The notes under the pieces: model-generated
Database searches by the model: none
What the model was told of the DNA's origin: nothing
What the model saw: the letters and a program-made list of their open reading frames with translations, nothing else
Source: an uncultured Lachnospiraceae bacterium
GTDB taxonomy: Bacteria > Bacillota > Clostridia > Lachnospirales > Lachnospiraceae
Length of the DNA stretch: 64,000 nt
Direction: 5' to 3'
Assembly: GCA_947591245.1 (NCBI GenBank)
Contig: CANQCY010000005.1
Location: 21,052 to 85,051 of the forward strand
Shown: piece by piece, positions 16,635-26,146 of the stretch
How the letters are laid out: every line of letters begins with the position of its first letter
How positions within the stretch are numbered: position 1 is the first letter of the stretch
Translations under genes and position numbers: made by a program

Positions 16635-19571
16635 TCATATCGTATCAATCCTGCGGAACAGGGCGCTGTTTTCCCTGACCTTATCCTCATTGCCGAGAAC
16701 ACAGATCTTATCCGCACCCAGAACGGCTTCCGCCATCTCCGCCGCCTTCCGGATATCCTCGCTTGTGGCAGCAAGCACCTGATCCCGTTCCCGCTGCACA
16801 TCTTCTTCATTCACGCCGGTAAAATAAGCCGCCATGGATCGGTTTCCTTTGGCTTTTGGCATAAGGGGCGCGTCCATATGGCTAATCGTACCGATGATAT
16901 ATTTTGTCATATCCCGCTCATCCGCCGCAAAATTTCTCAAATACTCCGGCACGGCTTTATAGACATCATTTGTCTCTGCAAGCTTGGGATCGCGGTACGA
17001 GACAAAAAATCCCTCTCCCGTATTGCCAAATCCGCACATTGCGCCGTATGCGCCGCCTTTTACCCGCACCTCATTCCAGAGGTAGTCAAAACTCAATATG
17101 GATCTCACTATTTTGTACACGCCGGTGTAAGCCACGCCGGCATCCATAAAATTGCCTGAACGCGCCACATACTGAACCTGTCCGGCCGTCATAAATCCCT
17201 CGTTGTCCGCGATATCTTCACACCGGCAGTCCGGCTTTTCCAAATCCTTTTCTGCGGCGCCAGACGCTTTTTCTCCCGCAGGAAACTTCTGCAGGAATTG
17301 CAAAAACGCTTTCTCAAACGCGGCATAATCCTCTTTCGCACAAGTGATTCCCGCAATCATATTGCCACGGACAAAGATCCGTTCCGTGAGCTGCTTCAAT
17401 ACCTGAATGAGATTTTGGCTGTGTTCTTCAAAATTTTCCTCCAGCTCTTTCAGGAAACGGTAATATGAAATACCGCTAATCTGCTCGTCATACATGCAAG
17501 GCTCCGACGTATACGCCATCGCTCGGCTCACCGCCGTACTGTGTCCTGCTGACACAAGGCGAACCTCAAGGTATGACCTCTGTTCGCCAATGATCTCCCG
17601 AAGACGCTTTTTGTCATCAAGATGGGACTTCGTGACCGCCTCGCATAAAAGTTCCAGAATCCGTTGCGTTTTGCCGGTAAACGCTTTTGTGCCAAAAACG
17701 AGGTAAGCGTCATACTGCCCGCGGCGCGCTCTGCTCTGGTACATTCTCGGCTCAAAATACATATCCCCCGCATTCTGAAGAATCTCATTGGAAAAGGACA
17801 GCTTGTCGCGCTCATCCGTATCCACGCACCCAAGCACACTGGAAAGCAGGCTGATATACGGGGCATACTCGCTCAAAAGCGGCTTTATATTGAAATATAA
17901 ATTGATATAGTGGATGCCATTTGTAAAATAGTCATGCTGGATGACCGGACAATCCCCCGCCATCTTTTTCACATTAGAAAATCCGAGCGCTTTCTTTCCG
18001 ATATCTTCCCGCGCCAAAAGCGGTATTTTTTCCAGCATTTCTTTCGGCGACGGTTCCTCCTGGTACTTTCTTAGCTCTTTTGTCTCCCGGACAAGCTTCT
18101 CCTTCTCTTCCTGGGTAAGCGTCTCGAAATATTGTTGCAGGCGCTTCGTCTGCTCCGCCTCCATCTGCGCAGTAAGGCCTGTTTTCGGCTCCACCGTCAC
18201 GACAGACCGATGCGTGTTGTCAAGAAGGCAGGTGCGGATCAGAGATTCAAAATACCCGCTATCCATCTCCTCTCTCAGTTTCTGAAAGGTGTCGTTTGCC
18301 CGAATATGGATAAACGGCTGATCTCCGTCATAAAGCCAGCTGTCAAAAATCTGCAGCCCATACATCAGCCCTTTCGGATACGCTCCGAAATCCGCCTCCC
18401 TGTAGCGGAATTCCATTGCATTCAATCCGGCGCTCAGAGAATCCCGGTTAATCCCATCTTTTACAAGCTTCTCCAACTCTTCGCGAATGACGGACACAAA
18501 CTGTTCTTTCTTATCCGCCGACACATTTTTTGCGATAATGGAAAAATACGGCTGTCTTATGCTCTCCTCAAAAAAACCTGTTATTTCCGTTCCGATTCCC
18601 TGATCGAGAAGCGCCTGCTTCACCGGCGCCCCAACGCCCTGTACGAGAACATAATTCAGCACCTGAAAAGCGATATACATATCCCTGTCAAGGGAAGTTC
18701 CCGTCACAGCATTATAACTGAAATACGCTTTATTTTCTTCGGACTCGCCTTCCGCCAGCGAATAATGCCCGCTTACCTCCACAGGCCTATCAAAACCTTT
18801 CTGCTCGCGGATAGCAGAATCCACCTCAAGATAATCAAAACTGCTCAGATAATTTTCATCAATCCACGCAAGCTTCTCCGCCATATCCATGTCGCCATAC
18901 AGATAGAGATAACTGTTCGACGGATGATAATAGCGGGAATGAAAGTCCAAAAATTCCTCATATGTGAGATCCGGAATCACCGCCGGGTCGCCGCCCGACT
19001 CCCGTCCATACGCATTATCCGGAAATAAGGATTGCTGGATCTTCCGCTCCAGAAGCTCTTTTGGAGAAGAAAAAACGCCCTTCATTTCATTAAATACTAC
19101 GCCGTTATATTTTAATGTTCCGTTTACATCTTCCAGCTCGTAATGCCAGCCCTCCTGCTTAAAAATCTTTTCTTCCTTGTATATATTCGGATAAAATACT
19201 GCATCAAGATACACATGCATTAAATTCTGAAAATCCTTATCATTGCAGCTGGCAACAGGATACACCGTTTTGTCAGGATACGTCATGGCGTTCAAAAACG
19301 TATTGAGAGAACCCTTCTCCAATTCAATGAACGGATCCTTAACCGGAAAATCCTTTGAGCCGCACAGCACAGAATGCTCCACAATATGCGCCACACCGGT
19401 TGAATCTCCGGGCGGAGTCCGGAATCCGATGGAAAACACTTTATTGTCATCTTCCGTTTCAATCGCCACGACTCTTGCTTTCGTTTTCTCGTGTTCAAGA
19501 AGATATCCTTGGGCGTCTAATTCCCTAAGCTCCTGTTTTACGATTACCCTGTATCCGTTTACGTCCTTCAT
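16635..19571 (-). CDS. M16C-family zinc metallopeptidase (presequence-protease-like)
   Basis: 978 residues, the full length of single-chain M16C enzymes (PreP/falcilysin type), made of two clam-shell halves each with a catalytic-like and an inactive domain. The inverted zinc motif H-I-V-E-H is at 62-66, with the distal Glu expected in the stretch after 130. These enzymes degrade short peptides in a closed chamber; no signal peptide is present, so it probably works in the cytoplasm. The start follows GGAGGGAAAA. The gene overlaps the 3' end of glgB by 47 bp in a different frame, and sits between glgB and era in one leftward run. Confidence 0.93.
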   Translation of the reverse strand: MKDVNGYRVIVKQELRELDAQGYLLEHEKTKARVVAIETEDDNKVFSIGFRTPPGDSTGVAHIVEHSVLCGSKDFPVKDPFIELEKGSLNTFLNAMTYPDKTVYPVASCNDKDFQNLMHVYLDAVFYPNIYKEEKIFKQEGWHYELEDVNGTLKYNGVVFNEMKGVFSSPKELLERKIQQSLFPDNAYGRESGGDPAVIPDLTYEEFLDFHSRYYHPSNSYLYLYGDMDMAEKLAWIDENYLSSFDYLEVDSAIREQKGFDRPVEVSGHYSLAEGESEENKAYFSYNAVTGTSLDRDMYIAFQVLNYVLVQGVGAPVKQALLDQGIGTEITGFFEESIRQPYFSIIAKNVSADKKEQFVSVIREELEKLVKDGINRDSLSAGLNAMEFRYREADFGAYPKGLMYGLQIFDSWLYDGDQPFIHIRANDTFQKLREEMDSGYFESLIRTCLLDNTHRSVVTVEPKTGLTAQMEAEQTKRLQQYFETLTQEEKEKLVRETKELRKYQEEPSPKEMLEKIPLLAREDIGKKALGFSNVKKMAGDCPVIQHDYFTNGIHYINLYFNIKPLLSEYAPYISLLSSVLGCVDTDERDKLSFSNEILQNAGDMYFEPRMYQSRARRGQYDAYLVFGTKAFTGKTQRILELLCEAVTKSHLDDKKRLREIIGEQRSYLEVRLVSAGHSTAVSRAMAYTSEPCMYDEQISGISYYRFLKELEENFEEHSQNLIQVLKQLTERIFVRGNMIAGITCAKEDYAAFEKAFLQFLQKFPAGEKASGAAEKDLEKPDCRCEDIADNEGFMTAGQVQYVARSGNFMDAGVAYTGVYKIVRSILSFDYLWNEVRVKGGAYGAMCGFGNTGEGFFVSYRDPKLAETNDVYKAVPEYLRNFAADERDMTKYIIGTISHMDAPLMPKAKGNRSMAAYFTGVNEEDVQRERDQVLAATSEDIRKAAEMAEAVLGADKICVLGNEDKVRENSALFRRIDTI

Positions 19572-21849
19572 TTTTCCCTCCGTTTTCTTTCTTTTTCTGC
19601 GTCGGCGTACAGCTGAAAATCTGTACCGCCGACGGCGCCAATACAATTTCTATGGAATCTTCCAGTCCATCGTATTTTATTGCTTTGGACTGTTTCAGTC
19701 TCGGATTTATATTTCCCGTTCCCCCAAAACCTATACTGTCGCTATTGAATATTTCCTTATATTTTCCGGCAAATGGCACGCCAATGCGGAAAGCCTCATA
19801 CGCTACCGGCGTAAAATTGCATACGACCAGTAACGTTTCCTGACTGCCTTTGCGTATAAATGAAATTACGCTGTGATCCGCGTCCAACATACTGAGCCAG
19901 CGAAATCCGTCCGGTTCGCCGTCCTTCTCATAAAGCGCCGGATGGTCTTTATAAAATTTCCACAACTCCGCCACATAATCATGCAGAAGCGAATTGGGTG
20001 ATTTTATGGAAACGATTTCCCCGGAGCCGCTCCTTGCCGCTTTCCAGTCATCTAACAGCTGCCAGTCCAGTTCCCTCTCTTCACTCCACTCGCGTTCCTG
20101 CCCGAAATCCTGTCCCATAAATAAAAGTTTTTTGCCCGGATGAACCGCCATATAGCCATAGGTCAGACGAAGCCCGGCAAACTTTTGTTCCGTCGTACCC
20201 GGCATTTTCCCGTACATCGACCTCTTCCCATGAACAACCTCGTCATGAGAAAAAACAAGGGCGAAATTTTCCGAATAATGATATACCATACTGAACGTCA
20301 GCATCCCGTGCCGTCCTTTACGAAAAAGCGGATCCGTTTGGATATACTCCAGATAATCATTCATCCAGCCCATATTCCATTTAATGTCAAAGCCAAGCCC
20401 TCCATCTTCCACCGCACCGGTAACCATCGGCCACGCAGTGGATTCCTCGGCGATTGTAAACGTACCGTCTTTTCTCTCTTTCACTTTCTGATTCAGCCGC
20501 TTCAAAAAATCCACCGCCTCAAGATTTTCCACGCCGCCATACATGTTTGCAACCCACTCGCCGTCTTGTTTGCCATAATCCAGGTAGAGCATGGACGCCA
20601 CAGCGTCAAACCGGAGTCCGTCAGCATGATACCTTTCAAGCCAGAACAGGGCGTTTGAAATAAGGAAATTCGCTACTTCGGAACGTCCGTAATTATAAAT
20701 CACCGTTCCCCAATGCGGGTGCATGCTCTGTCTCGGATCCGGGCTCTCATACAGGCAGGTACCGTCAAACCTCGCAAGGCCGTGCTCATCTTTTGGAAAA
20801 TGAGCCGGCACCCAGTCCAGAATAACGCCAATTCCGTTCTGATGCATGTAATCAACGAAATATTGGAAATCATCCGGCGTACCATACCTGGATGTCGGGG
20901 CAAAATACCCCGTCACCTGATATCCCCACGAAGCGTCGTACGGATATTCCATCACCGGCATAAGCTCCACATGGGTATAGCCTGTCTTCAGGCAGTAATC
21001 AGCCAGCATCGGCGCAATTTCCCGATATGTATAAAAGCGCTCCGGCTGCTCTGCGCCCTCTTCCGGTTTCGGTTTTCGGAAAGAGCCGAGCTGCACTTCA
21101 TAAATGATCAGCGGCTCCTTTAGGATCTCTTTCTTTTTTCTATCCTCCATCCACTTGCCGTCATTCCATTTATGTTGTCCGATATCCCAGACCACACTGG
21201 CTGTCGCCGGACGTTTTTCACAATAATACCCATATGGATCCGCTTTCAAAACAACCTTCCCGTCGGCTCCGTGTATCTCATATTTGTACAGCGCCCCCGC
21301 CGGAACATGCTCTACAAATAATTCAAAAATCCCCGTCTCATGACGCTTCATCGGATTTCTTCTTCCATCCCATTTATTAAAATCCCCGACAACGCTCACA
21401 GACGCCGCATTCGGCGCCCAAACGGCAAAATTGACGCCGCTGCGTCCGCCTATTGCGCGCAGATGGGCTCCCAGCTTTTCATATACCGTATCGTGCGTAC
21501 CATTTGCAAACATCGCCTCGTCCATCGCATCCACAAAATCATCCGCATCATAGGGATCGCACATCTCAACCGTACTGCCATCCGCTCCCTGGACGAGATA
21601 TATATACTCCGGAACCGTTTCCCCTGTCAAAAAAGCGGCGAAATAACCGCTCTCATCCATTTTCTTCATCTGCACGGCACGCCTGCCCTTGACCTTTACC
21701 GATACCTTTTGCGCCTCTGGGAAAAAACAGCGCACAAGCGCCTTCCCGTCAACAACGGCAGATCCCAGTATTTCCTGCGGGCAGCTGCACTCTGCGTACT
21801 CCAAATCCTCAATCTTCGGCCACTCCATGTAGTCTTCTAATTTTGCCAT
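19525..21849 (-). CDS. glgB: 1,4-alpha-glucan (glycogen) branching enzyme
   Basis: Adds alpha-1,6 branches to glycogen. 774 residues: an extra N-terminal carbohydrate-binding-like domain (~15-105), the CBM48 domain (~110-210), and the GH13 barrel with D-W-V-P-A-H-F-P near 345, the nucleophile in L-R-F-D-A-V near 410, the acid in A-E-E-S-T near 465, and an all-beta tail. A strong AAGGAGGA stands before the ATG. The last ~20 residues are Lys/Gly/Asn-rich and lie over the start of the M16 gene, so they are probably a non-functional extension. It follows the DUF624 gene by 12 bp. Confidence 0.97.
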   Translation of the reverse strand: MAKLEDYMEWPKIEDLEYAECSCPQEILGSAVVDGKALVRCFFPEAQKVSVKVKGRRAVQMKKMDESGYFAAFLTGETVPEYIYLVQGADGSTVEMCDPYDADDFVDAMDEAMFANGTHDTVYEKLGAHLRAIGGRSGVNFAVWAPNAASVSVVGDFNKWDGRRNPMKRHETGIFELFVEHVPAGALYKYEIHGADGKVVLKADPYGYYCEKRPATASVVWDIGQHKWNDGKWMEDRKKKEILKEPLIIYEVQLGSFRKPKPEEGAEQPERFYTYREIAPMLADYCLKTGYTHVELMPVMEYPYDASWGYQVTGYFAPTSRYGTPDDFQYFVDYMHQNGIGVILDWVPAHFPKDEHGLARFDGTCLYESPDPRQSMHPHWGTVIYNYGRSEVANFLISNALFWLERYHADGLRFDAVASMLYLDYGKQDGEWVANMYGGVENLEAVDFLKRLNQKVKERKDGTFTIAEESTAWPMVTGAVEDGGLGFDIKWNMGWMNDYLEYIQTDPLFRKGRHGMLTFSMVYHYSENFALVFSHDEVVHGKRSMYGKMPGTTEQKFAGLRLTYGYMAVHPGKKLLFMGQDFGQEREWSEERELDWQLLDDWKAARSGSGEIVSIKSPNSLLHDYVAELWKFYKDHPALYEKDGEPDGFRWLSMLDADHSVISFIRKGSQETLLVVCNFTPVAYEAFRIGVPFAGKYKEIFNSDSIGFGGTGNINPRLKQSKAIKYDGLEDSIEIVLAPSAVQIFSCTPTQKKKENGGKNEGRKRIQGNRKTGA

Positions 21850-21861
21850 CCGGTTTCCTCC

Positions 21862-22539
21862 TTATTCTTCGTACCACTCCAAAATCCTCTCGCCCTCTTC
21901 TGTATACCTTTCCTCAGATTTCGGCGTATATTTACGCAGCAGATGTTCCATCGGGAAGGTGTAAAGAAACGCCGCCGTCCCCGGCACAAATACGAGCAGG
22001 ATCGGCATTGCCGCAACAAAACCCGCATAGACGCCAAATCCCGCCGCAAACAAAATAATCAGCAGCATCAATGTATGCAAAAAATGCCGGAAAGCCAGAT
22101 AGAGCGAAAAGCGGAAAATCTGCGCTAATTTCATTTGAAAGCGGGACAGCACGCAAAACGCATACGACATAACGCACGCCGCCAGCAAACCAATCGCAAG
22201 ATAAGCTCCCGCCAGATATCCGCCGTACTCCGACTCCGCATCCGTGATCCCGACAGTATTCAGATTAAAATATAAAATCCCGTACAGCGCCGCAAATATG
22301 ATCCATATAACTGTAGCGGGAACAAAATTCCTGCGGAATCCCCTCCAAAATTCCGTCCACACATAACTGCGGTCGTGCCGCAGCACTTTCGCCCCCACAT
22401 AATACAGCGCCGTCGTTGCCGCTCCGATCGTCACGACCGGAATGCAAAATATGACATAAATAATACTCAGCCAGCCGATATCAAATATTTTCGACAACGC
22501 CTTCATAACTGCATTATCCGAATTAAAAAAACGCTCCAT
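21862..22539 (-). CDS. DUF624 (YesL/YesV-like) membrane protein
   Basis: 225 residues with about five membrane helices. The N-terminal layout W-L-S-I-I-Y-V-I-F-C-I-P-V-V-T-I-G-A followed by A-L-Y-Y-V-G is typical of DUF624, often found in sugar-utilisation loci. The family function is unknown. The gene is 12 bp upstream of glgB and 47 bp downstream of the DUF1015 gene, within one leftward unit. The ATG follows GGAGTGAGAGG. Confidence 0.8.
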   Translation of the reverse strand: MERFFNSDNAVMKALSKIFDIGWLSIIYVIFCIPVVTIGAATTALYYVGAKVLRHDRSYVWTEFWRGFRRNFVPATVIWIIFAALYGILYFNLNTVGITDAESEYGGYLAGAYLAIGLLAACVMSYAFCVLSRFQMKLAQIFRFSLYLAFRHFLHTLMLLIILFAAGFGVYAGFVAAMPILLVFVPGTAAFLYTFPMEHLLRKYTPKSEERYTEEGERILEWYEE

Positions 22540-22586
22540 GCACCTCTCACTCCTCGTTCATTCCGTTCTGTATTTCCTAGCGCCTG

Positions 22587-23822
22587 TTATATTTTATGAA
22601 TAAATAACCCGCTCCTGAGCTTTGGCTCAAACCATGTAGATTTCGGCGGCATCAAAAGTCCGTTGTCCGCCACGTCAAACAGCTCGTCAATGGAAGTGGG
22701 ATACATCGAAAAAGAAACGCACATATCATTGTCCGCCCGCCTCTCCAGCTCCTCCAGCCCCCGGATACCGCCCACAAAATCAATACGGCTGTCCGTCCTC
22801 GGATCGCCGATTCCGAGAACCGGCCCGAGAAGTTCATCCTGAAGAACGGAAACATCAAGACTTCCGACGGCGTCCTTTCCCTCAAAAAGCTGCGGGCGCG
22901 CCGTCAGCCGATACCATTTTCCTCCGGTATACATGCCGAATACGCCCTTTTGATCCGGCGCCACAGGAACATCAGACTCTTTCACCGCAAATTTCTCCGA
23001 CACCTTCTCCATAAACTCGTCCTGCGTCAAACCGTTTAAATCCCTGACTGTCCGGTTATAATCCATAATCATCAGCTCGTCATGCGGAAACAGCGCCGAG
23101 AGAAAATAATTAAATTCTTCCTTCCCGGTAAACCCCGCATTTTCCCGCCGCCGTTTCAGTCCTACTTTAACGGCAGAGGCTGCCCGGTGGTGTCCATCGG
23201 CGATATAGATCCGGTCAATCTCCTGAAAGGCGCGGTAAATACATTCCACATCTTCTGCTTTGCTGATTTTCCACACGCGATGGGAAACGCCATCCCTTGC
23301 TGTAAAGTCATAGAGCGGCTCTGTTTTTATATATTTATTTGTGATTTTGTTTATCGCCTCATTCGATCGGTAAGCCAGAAAAATCGGTCCCGTCTGCGCT
23401 GAACACGTATCCACGTGGGTAATGCGGTCTACCTCCTTATCCGCCCTCGTATTTTCATGTTTTTTAATCACGTTATTGACATAATCATCCACAGATGAAC
23501 ATGCCACAAGCCCTGTCTGTGAACGTCCGTCCATCACAAGCTGATAAATATAATAGGCTCTGTCCTCATCTGTGACATACACGCCGTCTGCGATGTCCTT
23601 CTCAAGCAGCTCTTTCGCCTTCTCATACACCTCCGGAGCATATGTATCTACAGAATCCGCAAAGCTTGTCTCCGCCCGGTCTATTTTCAAAAAGGAGAGC
23701 GGTTCGCGCTGCACTTCCTTCTTCGCTTCCTCCCTATTGTAAACATCGTATGGTAACGCCGCCACTCGCGCTGCCAAATGCGCTGCCGGACGGACACAGC
23801 AAAATGGTTTGATCTCTGCCAT
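22587..23822 (-). CDS. DUF1015 family protein
   Basis: 411 residues, the full length of DUF1015. The N-terminus (I-K-P-F followed by a V-x-x-P-Y-D-V-Y segment near 23) and the I-A-D-G-H-H-R motif near 218 are family hallmarks. DUF1015 proteins are common in anaerobic Firmicutes, often near serine-biosynthesis genes, but such genes are not adjacent here. The conserved D-G-H-H-R looks like a catalytic or metal site. It is the first gene of the leftward run to recO and has its own promoter at 23968-23996. Confidence 0.85.
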   Translation of the reverse strand: MAEIKPFCCVRPAAHLAARVAALPYDVYNREEAKKEVQREPLSFLKIDRAETSFADSVDTYAPEVYEKAKELLEKDIADGVYVTDEDRAYYIYQLVMDGRSQTGLVACSSVDDYVNNVIKKHENTRADKEVDRITHVDTCSAQTGPIFLAYRSNEAINKITNKYIKTEPLYDFTARDGVSHRVWKISKAEDVECIYRAFQEIDRIYIADGHHRAASAVKVGLKRRRENAGFTGKEEFNYFLSALFPHDELMIMDYNRTVRDLNGLTQDEFMEKVSEKFAVKESDVPVAPDQKGVFGMYTGGKWYRLTARPQLFEGKDAVGSLDVSVLQDELLGPVLGIGDPRTDSRIDFVGGIRGLEELERRADNDMCVSFSMYPTSIDELFDVADNGLLMPPKSTWFEPKLRSGLFIHKI

Positions 23823-23967
23823 TATTCTCCCTCATTTCTGCTTTTTTCCTTCTGGGCGGCTGCGCTTCATGACAGCCCCACAGGTAAAAATGATTTGCGT
23901 TCAGTCGTCCTGCGGGCTGAAAATCCATACTGCGCCATTAAGCCGAAAGCCAACAAGACATAATACT

Positions 23968-23996
23968 AGTATATCGAAAAATGAAAAAGAAAACAA
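23968..23996 (-). promoter_or_regulatory. Sigma-A-like promoter for DUF1015-DUF624-glgB run
   Basis: On the minus strand TTGTTT (23991-23996) and TATACT (23968-23973) are spaced 17 bases, about 145 bases before the DUF1015 start. No other good promoter was seen down to recO. Confidence 0.5.
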
Positions 23997-24253
23997 GTCT
24001 TTTGTTGTTCGCGCGTTCGCCAACATGGCGGCACGACGGTTACGATTCACGGTAAGGCGAATATTTTGTTATTTATTGCAAAAAATATCACAGAGTCAAA
24101 CGCCCGCATGCGCGTGCGGCTCATTGCGCATGCGCTCAACAAACAAGCCGTCTTTGCAGTATGCCGAGTTCCCCGCAGGAAAAATGATGACGAAAAAAAT
24201 AGGCTCAGTAAAACCATTTTCATAACGTTTTGTGCCTGAGCGAAGCGAAAGGA
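23997..24253. other. Intergenic stretch without a recognised gene
   Basis: Part of the 443 bp gap between the divergent DUF1015 and 24266 genes. It contains GC-rich near-palindromes (around 24103-24118 and 24127-24136, both around GCATGCGC) but no convincing reading frame, promoter or known RNA. Confidence 0.5.
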
Positions 24254-24265
24254 ATGGATATAAAC

Positions 24266-24670
24266 ATGAAAATACAGGATTCCACAAAAAATTTTATCAA
24301 ATGCGGCGTATACGGATGGAGCTTTGAATGCCTGTGGACCGGCATTCATTCACTTGCCACACGGAAAAAGCAGCTTACCTGCAGCACGTCCATGTGGATG
24401 TTTCCCATCTATGGCCTTGCCGCTTTCATTAATCCCATCCACAATCTTTTTAAAAACATGAATGTCGTTTTCCGGGGTTTGATCTATACTGCATGCATAT
24501 TCGCAACAGAATACGGAACCGGCAGAATACTGCGAAAAAAACAATGCTGCCCATGGGACTACAGTGATGCAAAACACAATATAAAGGGGCTGATCCGCCT
24601 TGATTATGCCCCCCTTTGGTTTATCGTCGGACTATTTTACGAAAAAATGCTGAGTCCCAAACGAGATTAA
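24266..24670 (+). CDS. Small membrane protein of the ABC-type IV / CmpB-like family (PF06541)
   Basis: About 134 residues with four hydrophobic segments. The C-terminal half has C-P-W-D-Y-S-D followed by N-I-K-G-L-I-R-L-D-Y-A-P-L-W, the core motif of PF06541. This family was named a putative transporter, but no transport activity is established. Two starts are possible (24254 or 24266); the second leaves more room behind AAAGGA. It is a lone rightward gene, followed by the inverted repeats at 24704-24835. Confidence 0.7.
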   Translation: MKIQDSTKNFIKCGVYGWSFECLWTGIHSLATRKKQLTCSTSMWMFPIYGLAAFINPIHNLFKNMNVVFRGLIYTACIFATEYGTGRILRKKQCCPWDYSDAKHNIKGLIRLDYAPLWFIVGLFYEKMLSPKRD

Positions 24671-24703
24671 GGCGCCGCCGGCACATTCGCCGCCATTAAC
24701 TCT

Positions 24704-24835
24704 TGTCTAAAATGGGCATTGGTAAATTGATAAAGAACCTCGAAAAGATGTAATTTTAGACAGTCACTATAAAATATAGGGAGAAATTTTATTGAACCAA
24801 TATTATAGTAACTGATATTAAAAATTTTTCCCTAT
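24704..24835. repeat. Two successive inverted repeats, possible MITE or IS remnant
   Basis: TGTCTAAAAT (24704-24713) and ATTTTAGACA (24753-24762) are exact reverse complements. A second pair, 24776-24790 (ATAGGGAGAAATTTT) and 24821-24835 (AAAATTTTTCCCTAT), matches in 14 of 15 bases. There is no coding frame between them and no T-run after the second pair. The local sequence is much more A/T-rich than its surroundings. Confidence 0.45.
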
Positions 24836-24880
24836 TCTTCAAGAAGGGAGATTAAGAAAACGGAAGAACTGTATTCAATT

Positions 24881-25090
24881 ATGAGAGACTTTTTAGAGGC
24901 AGAGTATAATCAAGAAGCTTTGCTATGTCTTTTAGATGCGGCAGAAACCGCATATGGCGGCGAAAAAGAGAGCGCGGCGAATTTGATTGCCAACAGTGCG
25001 AAATTCTATTCGCAAGCCTTACAAGAGGCATTAAAAACAGCAATTAATAGATTAGATTCGTACATAGCAGAAAATGCAAAAAAGCGATAG
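24881..25090 (+). CDS. Small alpha-helical protein of unknown function
   Basis: A 69-residue product, all predicted helix, acidic in the first half and rich in Ala (E-A-E-Y-N-Q-E-A-L-L-C-L-L-D-A-A-E). The frame stays open upstream through K-T-E-E-L-Y-S-I, and a good GAAGGGAG stands about 30 bases before the ATG, so the true start may be a non-standard codon there (an ATT at 24851 or a CTG at 24869). A strong hairpin terminator follows at 25101. It faces a broken XRE repressor, an arrangement seen in remnants of mobile elements. I do not recognise the family. Confidence 0.5.
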   Translation: MRDFLEAEYNQEALLCLLDAAETAYGGEKESAANLIANSAKFYSQALQEALKTAINRLDSYIAENAKKR

Positions 25091-25100
25091 GAAGCCAACA

Positions 25101-25136
25101 GGCAGCAGCATTATATAAATTATCAATGCTGCTGCC
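25101..25136 (+). terminator. Rho-independent terminator
   Basis: GGCAGCAGCATT at 25101-25112 pairs perfectly with AATGCTGCTGCC at 25125-25136, followed by TATTTCTTT. It ends the small gene at 24881-25090 and abuts the stop of the convergent XRE gene. Confidence 0.8.
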
Positions 25137-25360
25137 TATTTCTTTGGGTACTCTGTTTTGATGTCGCTTGCTCCTGTAATGTAGTCCATAGAAACATTGT
25201 AAAATTTAGCAAGAATCATAAGATTATCAACAGGGATTCTTGTTTTGCCGCTTTCATAATCCGCATAGGTTCTTTGTCCTATTTAAAGCAGGTCAGCAAC
25301 TTTTTGTTGTGTTAGCGAAGAATCTTCCCTAATTTCCCTTATCCGCTCATTGTATTTCAT
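25136..25360 (-). pseudogene. XRE-family repressor broken by an in-frame TAA
   Basis: From the ATG at 25360 (preceded by GAGGTGAT) the minus strand reads a Cro/CI-type helix-turn-helix of 74 codons. The start is M-K-Y-N-E-R-I-R-E-I-R-E-D and the turn is L-T-Q-Q-K-V-A-D-L-L; the recognition helix I-G-Q-R-T-Y-A-D-Y-E-S-G-K and the tail D-Y-I-T-G follow. Codon 26 (25283-25285) is TAA, exactly between scaffold and recognition helices, where relatives carry Lys, Asn or Gln. Everything after the stop is still in frame and well conserved, so the lesion looks recent, or it is a sequencing error. An intact protein would repress a small neighbouring element. Confidence 0.8.
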
Positions 25361-25472
25361 GCATTATCACCTCTGAAATAGTATAAAGGAAAAAGAAAAA
25401 ACTATTGACAAACAGATGTGAAAGACTACTGTTAAATTATCCTAAATGGCAGAGGACAACAAAAGGACAATC

Positions 25473-25506
25473 AAAAAGGGAACAAACCATTTCCGATTCA
25501 TTCCCT
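25473..25506 (-). terminator. Probable terminator after rubrerythrin
   Basis: On the minus strand AGGGAATGAA and TTTGTTCCCT form a ten-pair stem (two G-U pairs) and are followed by TTTT. It lies 36 bp past the rubrerythrin stop. Confidence 0.6.
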
Positions 25507-25541
25507 CTTGTTTCAAAAATCCTTTAAATCAGGCGTTTTGA

Positions 25542-26087
25542 TTAACTGAAGTATCTCTTAAGCAGTCCCGCAAACGCCTTGCCATGGCGGGCCTCATCGC
25601 GAGCCATCTCATGAACGGTGTCATGGATTGCATCAAGGTTCTGTGCTTTTGCACGTTTTGCAAGATCAAACTTACCTGCCGTCGCGCCATTTTCAGCAGC
25701 CACACGCATCTCCAGATTCTTTTTGGTCGAATCCGTTACGACCTCGCCGAGAAGCTCTGCAAATTTAGCTGCATGCTCTGCCTCTTCCCAAGCTGCCTTT
25801 TCCCAATAGAGGCCGATTTCGGGATAACCTTCCCTGTGAGCCACGCGAGCCATCGCAAGATACATGCCGACCTCAGAACATTCGCCTTCAAAGTTCGCAC
25901 GAAGATCAGCCACGATATCCTCGCTTACGCCTTTTGCTACGCCTACTACATGTTCAGCCGCCCATGCCATGGAATCATTATCCTGCTCTTTGAATTTCTC
26001 CGGTCCCACTCCGCACTGAGGACATTTCTCCGGCGCTGAATCTCCTTCGTGAACGTATCCGCAAACAGTACATACAAATTTTTTCAT
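25542..26087 (-). CDS. Reverse rubrerythrin
   Basis: An NADH-linked peroxide (and oxygen) reductase that protects anaerobes. 181 residues. The rubredoxin domain is at the N-terminus, with iron ligands Cys 6, 9, 22 and 25 (C-T-V-C and C-P-Q-C), and the four-helix diiron domain follows with E-x-x-H motifs in E-E-A-E-H-A near 108 and D-E-A-R-H near 165. This order is the reverse of classical rubrerythrin and is typical of clostridial revRbr. The gene lies 59 bp downstream of perR in the same direction, which suggests PerR-controlled expression under peroxide stress. GGAGAG precedes the ATG. Confidence 0.95.
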   Translation of the reverse strand: MKKFVCTVCGYVHEGDSAPEKCPQCGVGPEKFKEQDNDSMAWAAEHVVGVAKGVSEDIVADLRANFEGECSEVGMYLAMARVAHREGYPEIGLYWEKAAWEEAEHAAKFAELLGEVVTDSTKKNLEMRVAAENGATAGKFDLAKRAKAQNLDAIHDTVHEMARDEARHGKAFAGLLKRYFS

Positions 26088-26146
26088 TTCAATACTCTCC
26101 TTTTAATTATTTTTTAGTCCCATAGGCAAAGCCTTTGAAACTTTTC

